Assembly (NCBI GenBank): GCA_002317355.1
Contig: DCJC01000029.1
Coordinates: forward strand, 50,780 to 94,646
Reading direction: 5' to 3'
Length of the DNA stretch: 43,867 nucleotides
From: Prevotellaceae bacterium UBA1710
GTDB taxonomy: Bacteria; Bacteroidota; Bacteroidia; Bacteroidales; Bacteroidaceae
Under the pieces are notes generated by a model. It searched no databases. It was not told the DNA's origin and saw nothing but the letters and a program-made list of their open reading frames with translations. Below, in pieces: positions 32,654 through 41,754 of this stretch. Every line of letters starts with the position of its first letter. Positions within the stretch are counted from its first letter, which is position 1. The translations under genes were made by a program, and so were the position numbers.

Positions 32654-35600
32654 CTACCTAATCATCTCAAGCAGATCTTTACCCGTTATCTTTCCGCTCA
32701 TATCAGTACCTTCAAGGATATTATCTGCAAGGTCACGCTTCTGTTCGTGAAGTCGCTTTATCTTTTCCTCAATAGTGCCTGCTGATAAGAAATGATATAC
32801 GGTTACGGCATTATGTTGTCCCATACGATGGGCACGGTCTGTAGCTTGCTGTTCGATGGCAGGATTCCACCATGGATCAAGATGGAATACATAATTGGCG
32901 CGTGTAAGGTTGAGACCTAATCCACCAGCCTTGAGAGAAATTACAAAGATAGGGCATTCGCCATTCTGGAACTGCTCAACAAGTTTCTGGCGTTCTTTTA
33001 CTGACACCGTTCCATCAATATATAAATAAGGTATTCCTGCTTTTTCAAGTTCCTTCAGTACGATAGCAAGGAAAGAGGTAAACTGCGAGAATACAAGTGC
33101 TGCATCACCACTCTCAACGATTGGCTCAAGAGCATCGATAAGTGCTTCAATCTTTGACGATTTACCTTTCCAGTTCTTCTCAACAAGTTGAGCTGCGCAA
33201 GAAGCCTGGCGTAAGCGAGTGATTTCAGCAAGGGCATTGATAGATACCTTCTCGGAGTTCTCTGATTCAAGCATATGCTGAGCACGTTCACGGATAATCT
33301 CATATACAGCCATCTCCTCTGAAGACAGATCAACAGTCTGGTATATCTCTGTCTTCTCTGGAAGTTCGTCAAGCACCTTTTCCTTTGTTCTACGAAGCAT
33401 GAAAGGATGCACGATTCGATCAAGCTGTTGCTGTCGTTCTTTGTCCTTAGCAACCTCAATAGGACCTATGAAGCGATGTGAGAAGTCCTCATAACTACCA
33501 AGAAGTCCAGGGTTGACAAACTGGAATAGATTCCACAACTCGCCAAGATGGTTCTGAACAGGAGTACCAGTAAGCATGATGCGATACTTGGTCTTCAACT
33601 GCATAGCAACACCTGATGTCTTTGCACCACGGTTTTTGATAACGTGAGCCTCATCAAGTACAGCAGTTGTCCATTCCTTCTGTGTTATCTCAGTCTTTAC
33701 AGAGAGTAGAAGACCGTATGTACAAATCACCACATCACCAGCCTTTGCCTCTGATATGAAGGTAGAACGGTTTGCGATGAAGTTAAGAATAGATACATTA
33801 AGAGAAGGAGCAAATTTCTCTATTTCCGACTTCCAGTTAGGTGCAACTGATGCTGGTGCAATAACAAGAGCAGGACCTTCATGAGCCTTAAAGAGCAGAT
33901 ATGCGATAGTCTGCATGGTCTTACCAAGTCCCATGTCATCAGCAAGCAACGCACCTGCACCCCATGAGTTAAGTCGTGCTATCCATTGATAACCTTCAAT
34001 TTGATAACCACGTAAAGTAGCATTGAGAGTTGTAGGAATCTCAGGCTTATATTCGCTTGAGTCAAGTATGCGTTTTCTTATCTCGATAAGTTCTGGATCA
34101 ACCTCAAGATGAAGTTCACCATCTATGATACTTGTATCAAGCAATGCTGCAGAGAATGCAGACATCTGCAAACGACCACGCTGACGTGAGGCAAGGGCAT
34201 CAAGTCCCATGAGCTGACGATGCAAACGTTCACTAAGTGCAATATACTCACCTTCTCCAAGACGAATAAAACGGTTTTTACTCTGCCCTATAAGGTCGAG
34301 AAGTTCTGCTACAGATACTTTGGTGTTATCATCCAACTGAACAGTACCTTCCATCTCAAACCAGCCATTCTTGTTCTTCTTAAGGGTAGCATTCCATTGT
34401 GAAGCTGTTGAACGACTGTTAAGTCTGAGTTTATGACCTTCAGGCCACTCTACAACATAAGGACAATTCTCTCCTTGCTGCCTGATGAAATCAAGTATAG
34501 GAAGAAGTCCAAAGGCATCAACTTGGAATGTCTTCTCTGGAGGCAGAGTACCTTCTACTCCATTAACTATATTGTAGTAATTGTTTCGTTCCTGTTCGAG
34601 ATCACGCTCTACGCAGACACGTGTAGGGCCAGAGATATCAAATATCACAGAACTACCTTCTCCAGGTACGCATTGAGCACGACCATCAGAAAGAGGACGA
34701 CAGAAGATGCTAACGATGTAGGCATCTTTGCCTTGTGGGCGCATTTGAAGAGTGATATTTGATGTTCCCTTGACTGTTTCAAGTGTTGAACCACCTCTGA
34801 TAAGTGAAGAATGTACCTCTACCTTTCCACGAAGACTTTCAAGGAAACGTGATAGTTGTTCCTCAGCATCAAGAGGGAACTTACCAAGATCAAGCAATTG
34901 GCTGAAGTAAGGCCTAAGTTCTGGTGTCATTCGTAGATAGTTGATACTTGAAGCACCTCGTGATACTATCAAATAGTCTTTATCTACCTGCTCCTCAGGA
35001 ACGTTACTCTTGATTGTAAACTCAGTATCAGAACGTTCGATGATCAGATATGGCATTTCCTCAGATACAGTTACAATAGAATAAGGTGCCCATTTACCAA
35101 CATAAAGACGAGAGTGCGAGGTCATCTCTGGCAGTACACTTGTAAGATGCACATAATAGTTGCTGCCCTTGTTTCCATAACGTTCGCGATCTCTAATCCT
35201 TATATCCTCAGGCTGCATATTCTCTTCAGACATAGTCATGAAGTTATTGTATCCAATAGCCTTACCTGCACTCCATGCACCTGATTTAAGAATCTGCTGC
35301 TGACGAACTTCACACACATCGTCATTGATGTTTTGCATATAATATGCAAGACGTTCAGACTGCTCAGCATCCTTTATCTGCCCCATTTTATTGGCAGAAA
35401 GTGACTCAAGTACATACTCCCATTGCTGCTTTACATAGATTGATGTAAGCAGATGGTTCTCATAGTATGATTTCTCTGCAAGTTTATGTTCCTTTTCACT
35501 TAAAGGCTTAAACTTCTCATTGTCATACTTAATGCAGAGCCACTGAGGAGAGTTATTCTCTATACCTTCATCTGTAATAATATTCGTTCTGCCAAGATAG

Positions 35601-36646
35601 TTAACAAGAAGCACTATCAGCTGCTTGGAAAGTTTGTCAGCAGACATGAAAAGCAGTCGGATATCTGTTACATAGCCTTTTCTGTTGGTCAATGCACAAG
35701 CTAATGCCCATGCAGCTTTGATAGGTTCCGTCTTCACCTTCTCATTACGGCGTATGAAGTTGGCTATCATACTCTCGCCATTGGCAGTACCTTCGCGTTT
35801 GCAGCAAACTATATATAGGAAATTGGCTATACTTGTAGGCAGATTGGTGCTTACAATTGTCTTTGAGTTTTTTGTGTTGTATATTACCTGTGCCTTGCGG
35901 AATTCCTTTAGCGCATCTGCATATTGTCCCTTGAAGGTGAGAATCACAGCCGATAGCAGATGAGACTCAAAAATAGGCTTTGTCACTACATGCTTAGGCT
36001 TCTTTCCTTCAGCTAAGTAGGCATAGAGATAAATAGCGTAAAGTAACTCATCACGACGTAGATCCGTTGAGTAGTTACGAGCCTCGGCAAGTGTTGTGAT
36101 ACGCTTACTATCAATGAACATTTCACCTTGATAGCAGAGTGTGAGAGTGCTGTTTACGAGTTCGACAAAGCATGCCTCTGTGATATGTGACAACAGAGAC
36201 ATATATTTATCATCGTTGATTATTGGTTGTAGGTAGGCAACATCAGCACTAAAGATGATAGAAGCCTCAGATGTATTACGATAGTTACTGCGAATGTATT
36301 CACAGAGTGCAATCTGAACAGGCTTCTGGTTCATCTGGAAGTACTTGAATACCTCACACAGCACTTTCAGCACCTGATTACCTTCATCAGTATCATATAG
36401 CCATTCAAGCACCTTCACCATTACCTTAGGTGAGATGCGGTACATGAGTTCACGATACGTAAAATTGTAGCCTCCACGCTCCAGAAGATTCTTGTTGACA
36501 AGTCCGAGGTGAAGACTTCCACCTACATATCCCTTATCTACCTTTAAGATACGTGCAGAGATATCAGTAGGAAGAATGCTATCCGTGTCTTGGGTAGCAA
36601 AATAACCAAGTAAAAGTTTTTCCGAATATGAAAGTTCTTCGAACAT
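32654..36646 (-). CDS. Large SNF2-family DEAD/DEAH-box helicase-like ATPase
   Basis: This 1330-residue cytoplasmic protein has a SNF2 ATPase in its C-terminal third. Motif I is DDMGLGKT with Lys909, motif II is DEAH at 998-1001, motif III includes LTGTPVQN, and the C-terminal lobe has GGLGLNLT, DPWWNP and TDRAHRMGQ. About 870 residues precede the motor; I recognise no domain in the first 550 or so, and residues of about 560-870 resemble the regions found before SNF2 motors in bacterial HepA-like proteins. Such proteins remodel nucleic-acid complexes, possibly RNA polymerase on DNA. The ATG immediately follows the sufE stop with no spacer, so the two genes are co-transcribed. No nuclease or methylase partner is present, so a defence role is not indicated. 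Confidence 0.9.
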   Translation of the reverse strand: MFEELSYSEKLLLGYFATQDTDSILPTDISARILKVDKGYVGGSLHLGLVNKNLLERGGYNFTYRELMYRISPKVMVKVLEWLYDTDEGNQVLKVLCEVFKYFQMNQKPVQIALCEYIRSNYRNTSEASIIFSADVAYLQPIINDDKYMSLLSHITEACFVELVNSTLTLCYQGEMFIDSKRITTLAEARNYSTDLRRDELLYAIYLYAYLAEGKKPKHVVTKPIFESHLLSAVILTFKGQYADALKEFRKAQVIYNTKNSKTIVSTNLPTSIANFLYIVCCKREGTANGESMIANFIRRNEKVKTEPIKAAWALACALTNRKGYVTDIRLLFMSADKLSKQLIVLLVNYLGRTNIITDEGIENNSPQWLCIKYDNEKFKPLSEKEHKLAEKSYYENHLLTSIYVKQQWEYVLESLSANKMGQIKDAEQSERLAYYMQNINDDVCEVRQQQILKSGAWSAGKAIGYNNFMTMSEENMQPEDIRIRDRERYGNKGSNYYVHLTSVLPEMTSHSRLYVGKWAPYSIVTVSEEMPYLIIERSDTEFTIKSNVPEEQVDKDYLIVSRGASSINYLRMTPELRPYFSQLLDLGKFPLDAEEQLSRFLESLRGKVEVHSSLIRGGSTLETVKGTSNITLQMRPQGKDAYIVSIFCRPLSDGRAQCVPGEGSSVIFDISGPTRVCVERDLEQERNNYYNIVNGVEGTLPPEKTFQVDAFGLLPILDFIRQQGENCPYVVEWPEGHKLRLNSRSTASQWNATLKKNKNGWFEMEGTVQLDDNTKVSVAELLDLIGQSKNRFIRLGEGEYIALSERLHRQLMGLDALASRQRGRLQMSAFSAALLDTSIIDGELHLEVDPELIEIRKRILDSSEYKPEIPTTLNATLRGYQIEGYQWIARLNSWGAGALLADDMGLGKTMQTIAYLLFKAHEGPALVIAPASVAPNWKSEIEKFAPSLNVSILNFIANRSTFISEAKAGDVVICTYGLLLSVKTEITQKEWTTAVLDEAHVIKNRGAKTSGVAMQLKTKYRIMLTGTPVQNHLGELWNLFQFVNPGLLGSYEDFSHRFIGPIEVAKDKERQQQLDRIVHPFMLRRTKEKVLDELPEKTEIYQTVDLSSEEMAVYEIIRERAQHMLESENSEKVSINALAEITRLRQASCAAQLVEKNWKGKSSKIEALIDALEPIVESGDAALVFSQFTSFLAIVLKELEKAGIPYLYIDGTVSVKERQKLVEQFQNGECPIFVISLKAGGLGLNLTRANYVFHLDPWWNPAIEQQATDRAHRMGQHNAVTVYHFLSAGTIEEKIKRLHEQKRDLADNILEGTDMSGKITGKDLLEMIR

Positions 36647-37066
36647 TTATTTCATTGTATAGGCAAGGGCATACGCCTTAACCTGTTTTACCATAGCAAG
36701 AAGTCCGTTTGATCGTGTTGGTGAAAGGTGATCCTTCAGTCCTATTTGCTCTATGAAATAGAGATCTGCATCAAGAATCTCCTGAGGCTGATGTCCACTT
36801 ATGACACGTATCAATAGTGCGATGATACCCTTTACGATAAGAGCATCACTCTCAGCTGTGAATACGAGATTGCCTTCAGCATCCTTATCACACTGAAGCC
36901 ACACACGTGACTGACAACCATCAATAAGGTTCTGCTCTGTCTTGTACTGCTCATCAAGTGGTTCCTGCTCATTGCCTAAGTCAATGAGTAGCTGATACTT
37001 GTCCATCCAGTCGTCAAAAGCGCTGAACTCTTCTATTACTTCGTCTTGTATTTCGTTTATAGTCAT
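36647..37066 (-). CDS. sufE: SufE-family sulfur acceptor
   Basis: This 139-residue cytoplasmic protein matches SufE, which takes persulfide sulfur from the cysteine desulfurase SufS and passes it to the SufBCD scaffold for Fe-S cluster assembly. Active-site Cys51 lies in IDGCQSRVW, the same residue number as in E. coli SufE. Length fits the family (about 138). It is 47 bp after the U32 gene and abuts the helicase start. Other suf genes are not in the window. The Fe-S demand of NadA and the U32 protein in the same run makes the company sensible, though this may be coincidence. Confidence 0.95.
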   Translation of the reverse strand: MTINEIQDEVIEEFSAFDDWMDKYQLLIDLGNEQEPLDEQYKTEQNLIDGCQSRVWLQCDKDAEGNLVFTAESDALIVKGIIALLIRVISGHQPQEILDADLYFIEQIGLKDHLSPTRSNGLLAMVKQVKAYALAYTMK

Positions 37067-37083
37067 GTTTTTTAGTTTTTAGG

Positions 37084-37103
37084 CGCTAAATTGAAATTTA
37101 GCG
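37084..37103. repeat. Palindrome between U32 and sufE genes
   Basis: CGCTAAATT-GA-AATTTAGCG is a perfect 9-bp inverted repeat in the 47-bp gap between the U32 and sufE genes. It may be a weak processing or pausing hairpin. Confidence 0.5.
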
Positions 37104-37113
37104 AACGGTGACA

Positions 37114-38397
37114 TTAATTTTTAACGGGCTCCAGGATAAAGAGCTTATCACTTGGGCGTACCTTGTCAGGAACAGCAATGCTTATCCTCCAGCCCTTCTT
37201 TGCTGTCTGCACAGGTTTAAGGTCAAAGCGAATCTCATTGCAGTCAAGGTACATGGCACCAGTCGTTGGACCTGTGATAAGCAACTTATCGCCTACCTTT
37301 ATCTCATGAGCCTCAACCTGGAACTCTGCAACGCCAATCTTTGAGAAGTACTTTATTGTCTTTGCACAATAAACCTTTTTCTCCGTTGCCTTGGAACCGT
37401 ATGAGTCATTCCATTCGCCAAGAGTCTGTCCCTGATAGTAGCCATCCCAGAAACCACGGTTGAAGACGCGAGATAACTGCTCATCCCATGCGTCCTTGGC
37501 TGCTTCCGTGAATTTTTCTGGCAATGAATTGCCAGATACGGTGGCTGCTTCCTGATCATGGAGAACTGCATTGATAGCTTCGCGATAGCATCGAACCACA
37601 GTATCTACATACTCAGGTCCACGTGCACGACCTTCTATCTTGAATACGCGCACACCGGCATCCATCATCTTGTCAATGAAACGGATTGTCTTCAAGTCCT
37701 TTGGCGACATGATGTACTTATTGTCAACGAGAAGTTCATTGCCTGTCTCAGCATCAGTTACATCATATTTCCTACGGCATATCTGCACACACTCACCACG
37801 GTTGGCTGAACGACCTGCATTATGAAGTGAGAGATAACACTTACCTGAAATAGCCATACAGAGGGCTCCATGGCAGAACATCTCTATACGGATTGGATTA
37901 CCTGAAGGTCCGCAGATATTCTCCTTAACTGCCTGCTCATGGATGGCTTTCACCTGATCTATACGAAGCTCACGTGCAAGTACCACAACATCAGCAAACT
38001 GAGCGTAGAAGCGCAGAGCCTCGATATTGGAGATGTTGAGTTGGGTGGAAAGATGTACCTCCTGCCCCACCTTACGGCAATATGTCATCACGGAGACATC
38101 TGAAGCTATGACAGCACTGATACCAGCCTCCTTGGCAGCATCAATGATTTCATGCATCTGTTCGATATCTTCACCATAAATGATAGTATTAACGGTGAGA
38201 TATGTCTTTATGCCCTTCGCATCACATGTAGCAGCCATCTCACGAAGGTCTTCAATAGTGAATGTAGATGCAGAATGAGCACGCATATTTAGCTTCTCAA
38301 TGCCGAAGTAGATGGAATCTGCTCCGGCATTGATTGCAGCTGCCAATGACTCACGAGAGCCAACAGGCGCCATTATTTCATAATTGTTATCTATCAT
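37114..38397 (-). CDS. U32-family protein (YegQ/TrhP-like, Fe-S dependent)
   Basis: This 427-residue cytoplasmic protein belongs to the U32 'peptidase' family. Better-studied members (TrhP, RlhA) act in hydroxylation of tRNA or rRNA rather than proteolysis. The family signature is clear around residues 170-210: EMFCHGALCMAISGKCYLS, RSANRGECVQICRRKY, with several Cys able to bind a 4Fe-4S cluster. The barrel starts with the usual IMAPVGSRESLAAAINAGAD. C-terminal beta domain residues (about 330-427) complete the normal length. Its ATG overlaps the stop of the DUF2442 gene by 4 bp (ATGA), implying coupling. TrhP-type tRNA hydroxylation is the likeliest role but is not provable here. Confidence 0.88.
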   Translation of the reverse strand: MIDNNYEIMAPVGSRESLAAAINAGADSIYFGIEKLNMRAHSASTFTIEDLREMAATCDAKGIKTYLTVNTIIYGEDIEQMHEIIDAAKEAGISAVIASDVSVMTYCRKVGQEVHLSTQLNISNIEALRFYAQFADVVVLARELRIDQVKAIHEQAVKENICGPSGNPIRIEMFCHGALCMAISGKCYLSLHNAGRSANRGECVQICRRKYDVTDAETGNELLVDNKYIMSPKDLKTIRFIDKMMDAGVRVFKIEGRARGPEYVDTVVRCYREAINAVLHDQEAATVSGNSLPEKFTEAAKDAWDEQLSRVFNRGFWDGYYQGQTLGEWNDSYGSKATEKKVYCAKTIKYFSKIGVAEFQVEAHEIKVGDKLLITGPTTGAMYLDCNEIRFDLKPVQTAKKGWRISIAVPDKVRPSDKLFILEPVKN

Positions 38398-38657
38398 ACC
38401 AAGACTTCTTTTTCAGAACGCTTCATCACAAGTGGATATCTTTCAGGATACCTAAGACTATCGATCTCAAGATCAACATCAAGGTCAGGCCATGATATTG
38501 CGGATCTGCCCTCTTTGGTGATATTGAGTACGCTACTTATAGACGCATCTTTCATCCAAGGCACACGATTGTATGATAGAAAATAATCATTTCCATCAAC
38601 ACTGATCATAATACCTTGACTATTTATCATCAGTACGCTTGCCGACATGTATGGCAT
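38394..38657 (-). CDS. DUF2442-domain small protein
   Basis: This small protein shows the DUF2442 pattern: a short beta strand pair (ASVLMINSQGIMISVDG), then DYFLSYNRVPWMKDAS and the closing ISWPDLDVDLEIDSLR. ATG 38657 is a best guess, since ATGs at 38681, 38648 and 38630 are also in frame. Starting after 38648 would remove part of the domain, and 38681 makes a 62-bp overlap with the previous gene. It overlaps both neighbours, so the DUF4160, DUF2442 and U32 genes form a coupled string. DUF4160/DUF2442 pairs occur together in many bacteria and have been suspected to be toxin-antitoxin-like. The function is unproven. Confidence 0.75.
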   Translation of the reverse strand: MPYMSASVLMINSQGIMISVDGNDYFLSYNRVPWMKDASISSVLNITKEGRSAISWPDLDVDLEIDSLRYPERYPLVMKRSEKEVLV

Positions 38658-38874
38658 ATTTATGCTTGAGGTCGTTTGCATTATCTTCTATTATTTGTTT
38701 TATTTTCTTCAAATCCTTAGAATCAAATCCATAGCTTTTGTCTAGTTCCACTTGAGGCTCAAGCCAGTATTTTGCCTCGCAATCTCCCTTTATGACATGG
38801 ATGTGCTTTCGCTCCTCTTCATTGGAATAGACTTTGAAGACAAATCCTTCTTCACGTCGAAATACTGGACTCAT
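38620..38874 (-). CDS. DUF4160-domain small protein
   Basis: This 84-residue protein matches DUF4160: start MSPVFRREEGFVFKVYSNEE, then KHIHVIKGDCEAKYWLEP and VELDKSYGFDSKDLKKI, followed by a helix IIEDNANDLKHKYAIH. Length fits the family. It overlaps the start of the DUF2442 gene and is 37 bp after cysS. The conserved His-Val/Ile-His and Lys-Trp-Glu positions suggest a compact fold with a polar surface site. As with its partner, a regulatory or toxin-antitoxin role is guessed from pairing in other genomes, not seen here. Confidence 0.85.
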   Translation of the reverse strand: MSPVFRREEGFVFKVYSNEEERKHIHVIKGDCEAKYWLEPQVELDKSYGFDSKDLKKIKQIIEDNANDLKHKYAIHVGKRTDDK

Positions 38875-38911
38875 ATCCTTATGACTTGCGCAGCTTGCGA
38901 ATAACTATGAA

Positions 38912-40429
38912 CTACAGAGACCATACCTGTCCGTCAGCAGTATCCTTCACGATGAAGCCTGCATCGTTAAGGGCATCACGGATAGCATCACTCTTTGCCC
39001 AGTCCTTGTCTGCCTTTGCCTGAGCACGCATATCAAGAACCATATCCATAACCTTGCCAAATGCCTGCTCACGACTTGGATCGCCAGCCTCAGCACTTGT
39101 CTTCAAGCCGAGGATATCCTCAATCCATGTGCGGAGAATCTTCTCGAGTGTCTCAAGGTCGGCTGCAGAAATCTTTGCCTTACGGTCAACAAGGTTGTTG
39201 ATAACCTTGCAAGCCTCGAAGAGCTGAGAGATAACATTTGGAGTCTGGAGGTCATCGTTCATAGCATCATAGAGTTTCTTCTCAAGTTCGGCAACAAACT
39301 TACCAACCTCTGGCTGTGAACCCTTAGCTGCCTGAATGCGCTTGATATCCTTCAGAGATGTGATAAGCTTGTTGTAGCCCTTTTCTGCTGCCTCAAGAGC
39401 CTCTGAAGAGAAGTCAACAGTTCCACGATAGTGAGCAGAAAGGATGAAGAAACGGATTGTCATCGGAGAGAATGGCTGAGTAAGCAACTCATGCTCACCC
39501 TTGAAGAACTGATCGAGGGTGATGAAGTTATTGTATGACTTACCCATCTTCTGACCATTGATAGTAATCATATTGTTGTGCATCCAGTAGCGAACTGCAG
39601 GATGTCCCATTGAAGCCTGTGCCTGTGCAATCTCACACTCATGGTGAGGGAACACAAGGTCCATACCACCACCATGGATATCAAACTCCTCACCGAGGTA
39701 CTTTCTACCCATTGCTGTGCACTCACAATGCCAACCTGGGAAACCTTCCTCTGGCAATGTGTCCTGATTCTCACCAGCAGGCATCAACCAAGGCCAACGC
39801 ATGATATGCTCAGGCTGTGCCTTCTTCCAGAGAGCGAAGTCTGCCTGATTCTTCTTCTCGCCAACACCAGCGAGGGTATCGCGTGATGCGTCCTTGATGT
39901 TCTCAAGTGTACGGCCCGAGAGAATACCATACTTAAAGTCATTGTTATACTTCTCAATATCGAAATACACAGAACCGTTTGAAATATATGCATAGCCATT
40001 GTCAAGTATCTCCTGAACAAGCTGCTGCTGCTCGATGATATGACCTGTAGCATGTGGTTCGATAGAAGGAGAAAGAACATTGAGCTTCTCCATAGCAGCA
40101 TTGAAGCGACGTGTGTAGTACTGCGCAATCTGCATTGGCTCTACCTGCTCCAAGCGTGCCTTCTTTGCAATCTTATCCTCACCCTCATCAGCATCATGCT
40201 CAAGGTGACCTACATCGGTGATGTTACGAACATAGCGCACCTTATAACCGATATGCTGAAGATAACGGAAAAGGATATCAAATGTGATGGCTGGACGAGC
40301 ATGACCAAGATGCGCATCGCCATATACAGTAGGACCGCAGACATACATGCCTACGTGACCTGGGTTGATTGACTTGAATGCCTCCTTCTTACGAGTGAGG
40401 GTGTTGTATATCAATAATGTTTGTTCCAT
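38912..40429 (-). CDS. cysS: Cysteine-tRNA ligase
   Basis: This 505-residue enzyme attaches cysteine to its tRNA. The class I signatures are present: HLGHAR after the zinc-ligand Cys31 (YVCGPTVYGDAHLGHAR), further zinc ligands around GWHCECTAMG and HHECEIAQ, and the KMSKS loop as KMGKS (294-298). Length is somewhat longer than E. coli CysRS (461), mainly in insertions and the helical C-terminal domain. It is downstream of nadA with a 41-bp gap filled by a 7-bp array, and upstream of the DUF4160 gene. Identity is secure. Confidence 0.97.
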   Translation of the reverse strand: MEQTLLIYNTLTRKKEAFKSINPGHVGMYVCGPTVYGDAHLGHARPAITFDILFRYLQHIGYKVRYVRNITDVGHLEHDADEGEDKIAKKARLEQVEPMQIAQYYTRRFNAAMEKLNVLSPSIEPHATGHIIEQQQLVQEILDNGYAYISNGSVYFDIEKYNNDFKYGILSGRTLENIKDASRDTLAGVGEKKNQADFALWKKAQPEHIMRWPWLMPAGENQDTLPEEGFPGWHCECTAMGRKYLGEEFDIHGGGMDLVFPHHECEIAQAQASMGHPAVRYWMHNNMITINGQKMGKSYNNFITLDQFFKGEHELLTQPFSPMTIRFFILSAHYRGTVDFSSEALEAAEKGYNKLITSLKDIKRIQAAKGSQPEVGKFVAELEKKLYDAMNDDLQTPNVISQLFEACKVINNLVDRKAKISAADLETLEKILRTWIEDILGLKTSAEAGDPSREQAFGKVMDMVLDMRAQAKADKDWAKSDAIRDALNDAGFIVKDTADGQVWSL

Positions 40430-40434
40430 TGGAA

Positions 40435-40469
40435 TACTTTATATTTTTTACTTTATACTTTACACTTTT
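40435..40469. repeat. 7-bp phased array between nadA and cysS
   Basis: TACTTTA, TATTTTT, TACTTTA, TACTTTA, CACTTTT occupy nearly the whole 41-bp spacer in exact 7-bp phase. There is no room left for a conventional ribosome binding site before cysS other than the array itself. Confidence 0.7.
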
Positions 40470-40470
40470 T

Positions 40471-41457
40471 TTAGCTCAACTCGAGCATCTTATTAATAGG
40501 CTTCACAGCATCCTCTGCGATATCAGCAGCAACCTCAACTGTTGGCCACTCATACTTAAGTGTGTTATAGAGCTTACGGAGAGTGTTCATCTTCATGTAG
40601 TTACACTCATTGCAAGAGCAACCCACGCTTCCTTCTGTCACCTCTGGTGGAACAGGGATGAACTCTGTCTCAGGACAACATCTCTGCAACTCGTGCATAA
40701 TGCCTGCCTCTGTAGCTACGATATACTTGCTCTGTGGATTTGCCTTGGCATACTTCAGCATATCAGCTGTACTGCCCTTGACATCTGCAAGAGCAAGAAC
40801 AGGTCCCTTACACTCAAGGTGAGCCATCACAACGGCATCTGGATTTTCCTTCTTCAGACGTGCAATCTCACCTACAGAGAAACGCTCATGAACGTGACAA
40901 CCACCATTCCAGAGCTCCATCTGTCTGCCTGTTACAGAGTTGATGTAAGAGCCGAGGTTATAGTCAGGACCGAAGAGAATCTTTGCATCCTTAGGCAACT
41001 GATCGATGACCTTCTTGGCATTGCCTGAAGTTACAACAACATCTGTAAGAGCCTTTGTAGCAGCAGTTGTGTTCACGTACTGCACAATCATATAATCTGG
41101 ATGCTCTTCCTTCCATTTCTTAAGATCTGCAGCAGCACATGAATCAGCTAATGAACAGCCGGCATTGAGGTCAGGTGAAAGCACGAGTTTATCTAGAGAC
41201 AAGAGCTTACAGGTCTCAGCCATGAAGTGAACGCCACACATGACGATAATCTTTGCATCTGTCTCAGCAGCCTTGCGAGCAAGGGCGAGAGAATCACCAA
41301 CGAAATCTGCTACCTCCTGAATCTCACCAAAGGTGTAGTAGTGAGCAAGCACCACAGCCTTCTTTTCTTCGCACATTCTGCGTATCTCAGCCTTAAGGTC
41401 GAGCTTTTCATCAACGGGCTCGTCAATATAGCCCAGGTCTTTCCATTTGTTGTCCAT
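40471..41457 (-). CDS. nadA: Quinolinate synthase A
   Basis: This 328-residue Fe-S enzyme condenses iminoaspartate with dihydroxyacetone phosphate to quinolinate in NAD synthesis. Family features are AHYYTFGEIQEVADFVGDS, MCGVHFMAETCKLLSLDK, SPDLNAGCSLADSC, the MAHLECKGPVL strand and the C-terminal GCSCNECNYMKMN with cluster-ligand Cys. ATG 41457 is chosen: the preceding 43 in-frame residues are not conserved and cover the promoter. nadB and nadC are not in the window. It leads the minus-strand run into cysS. Confidence 0.97.
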   Translation of the reverse strand: MDNKWKDLGYIDEPVDEKLDLKAEIRRMCEEKKAVVLAHYYTFGEIQEVADFVGDSLALARKAAETDAKIIVMCGVHFMAETCKLLSLDKLVLSPDLNAGCSLADSCAAADLKKWKEEHPDYMIVQYVNTTAATKALTDVVVTSGNAKKVIDQLPKDAKILFGPDYNLGSYINSVTGRQMELWNGGCHVHERFSVGEIARLKKENPDAVVMAHLECKGPVLALADVKGSTADMLKYAKANPQSKYIVATEAGIMHELQRCCPETEFIPVPPEVTEGSVGCSCNECNYMKMNTLRKLYNTLKYEWPTVEVAADIAEDAVKPINKMLELS

Positions 41458-41501
41458 AACCGTAATTATGAATGTTGAATTATCTGAAATTGAATTATCT
41501 C

Positions 41502-41509
41502 CAAAGTTA
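41502..41509 (-). promoter_or_regulatory. Bacteroidetes-type -7 element for nadA
   Basis: The minus strand reads TAACTTTG, a full TAnnTTTG match 44 bp before the chosen nadA ATG. No clean TTG is seen 19-21 bp upstream. Its position inside the longer reading frame supports the shorter nadA start. The 297-bp divergent gap (41458-41754) otherwise holds only this and the transporter promoter. Confidence 0.6.
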
Positions 41510-41726
41510 ATGTGGGTTCTATAAATTGGCTTTGTCAGATTTTGAGCCGAAAAGAGACCAAAAGATGGCAAAACGCCAAGATCCAAGAACTATTAATTTT
41601 GCGGCGGGAATTTATAGACCCCACCTTGAATTGTGCAAAATTACGAATAATTCTCTTGACTACAAAATTTCAAAGGACAAAAATAAAAAATATTTTTCAT
41701 TTTCTGATTTTTACGAATATTATTAG

Positions 41727-41734
41727 TACTTTTG
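41727..41734 (+). promoter_or_regulatory. Bacteroidetes-type -7 element for the EamA transporter gene
   Basis: TACTTTTG fits TAnnTTTG and lies 20 bp before the ATG at 41755, giving a leader of about 15 nt. The -33 region is T-rich without a clear TTG. Confidence 0.6.
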
Positions 41735-41754
41735 CATAACAAACCATCATCACA

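Noticed and set aside
32654..36646. SNF2 helicase considered as part of a phage-defence system
   Set aside because: It is flush with sufE in a housekeeping run and has no nuclease, methylase or phospholipase-D partner beside it.
40417..41028. Open frame of 203 codons on the + strand across the nadA 3' half
   Set aside because: It is antisense to nadA with no domain; its Cys/Leu-rich composition is a shadow.
41458..41586. 43-residue N-terminal extension of NadA
   Set aside because: It covers the TAACTTTG promoter element and has no similarity to the NadA start; ATG 41457 fits the family length.
41458..41754. Possible NAD-related riboswitch upstream of nadA
   Set aside because: The leader is only about 35 nt and shows no conserved fold; only promoter elements are visible.
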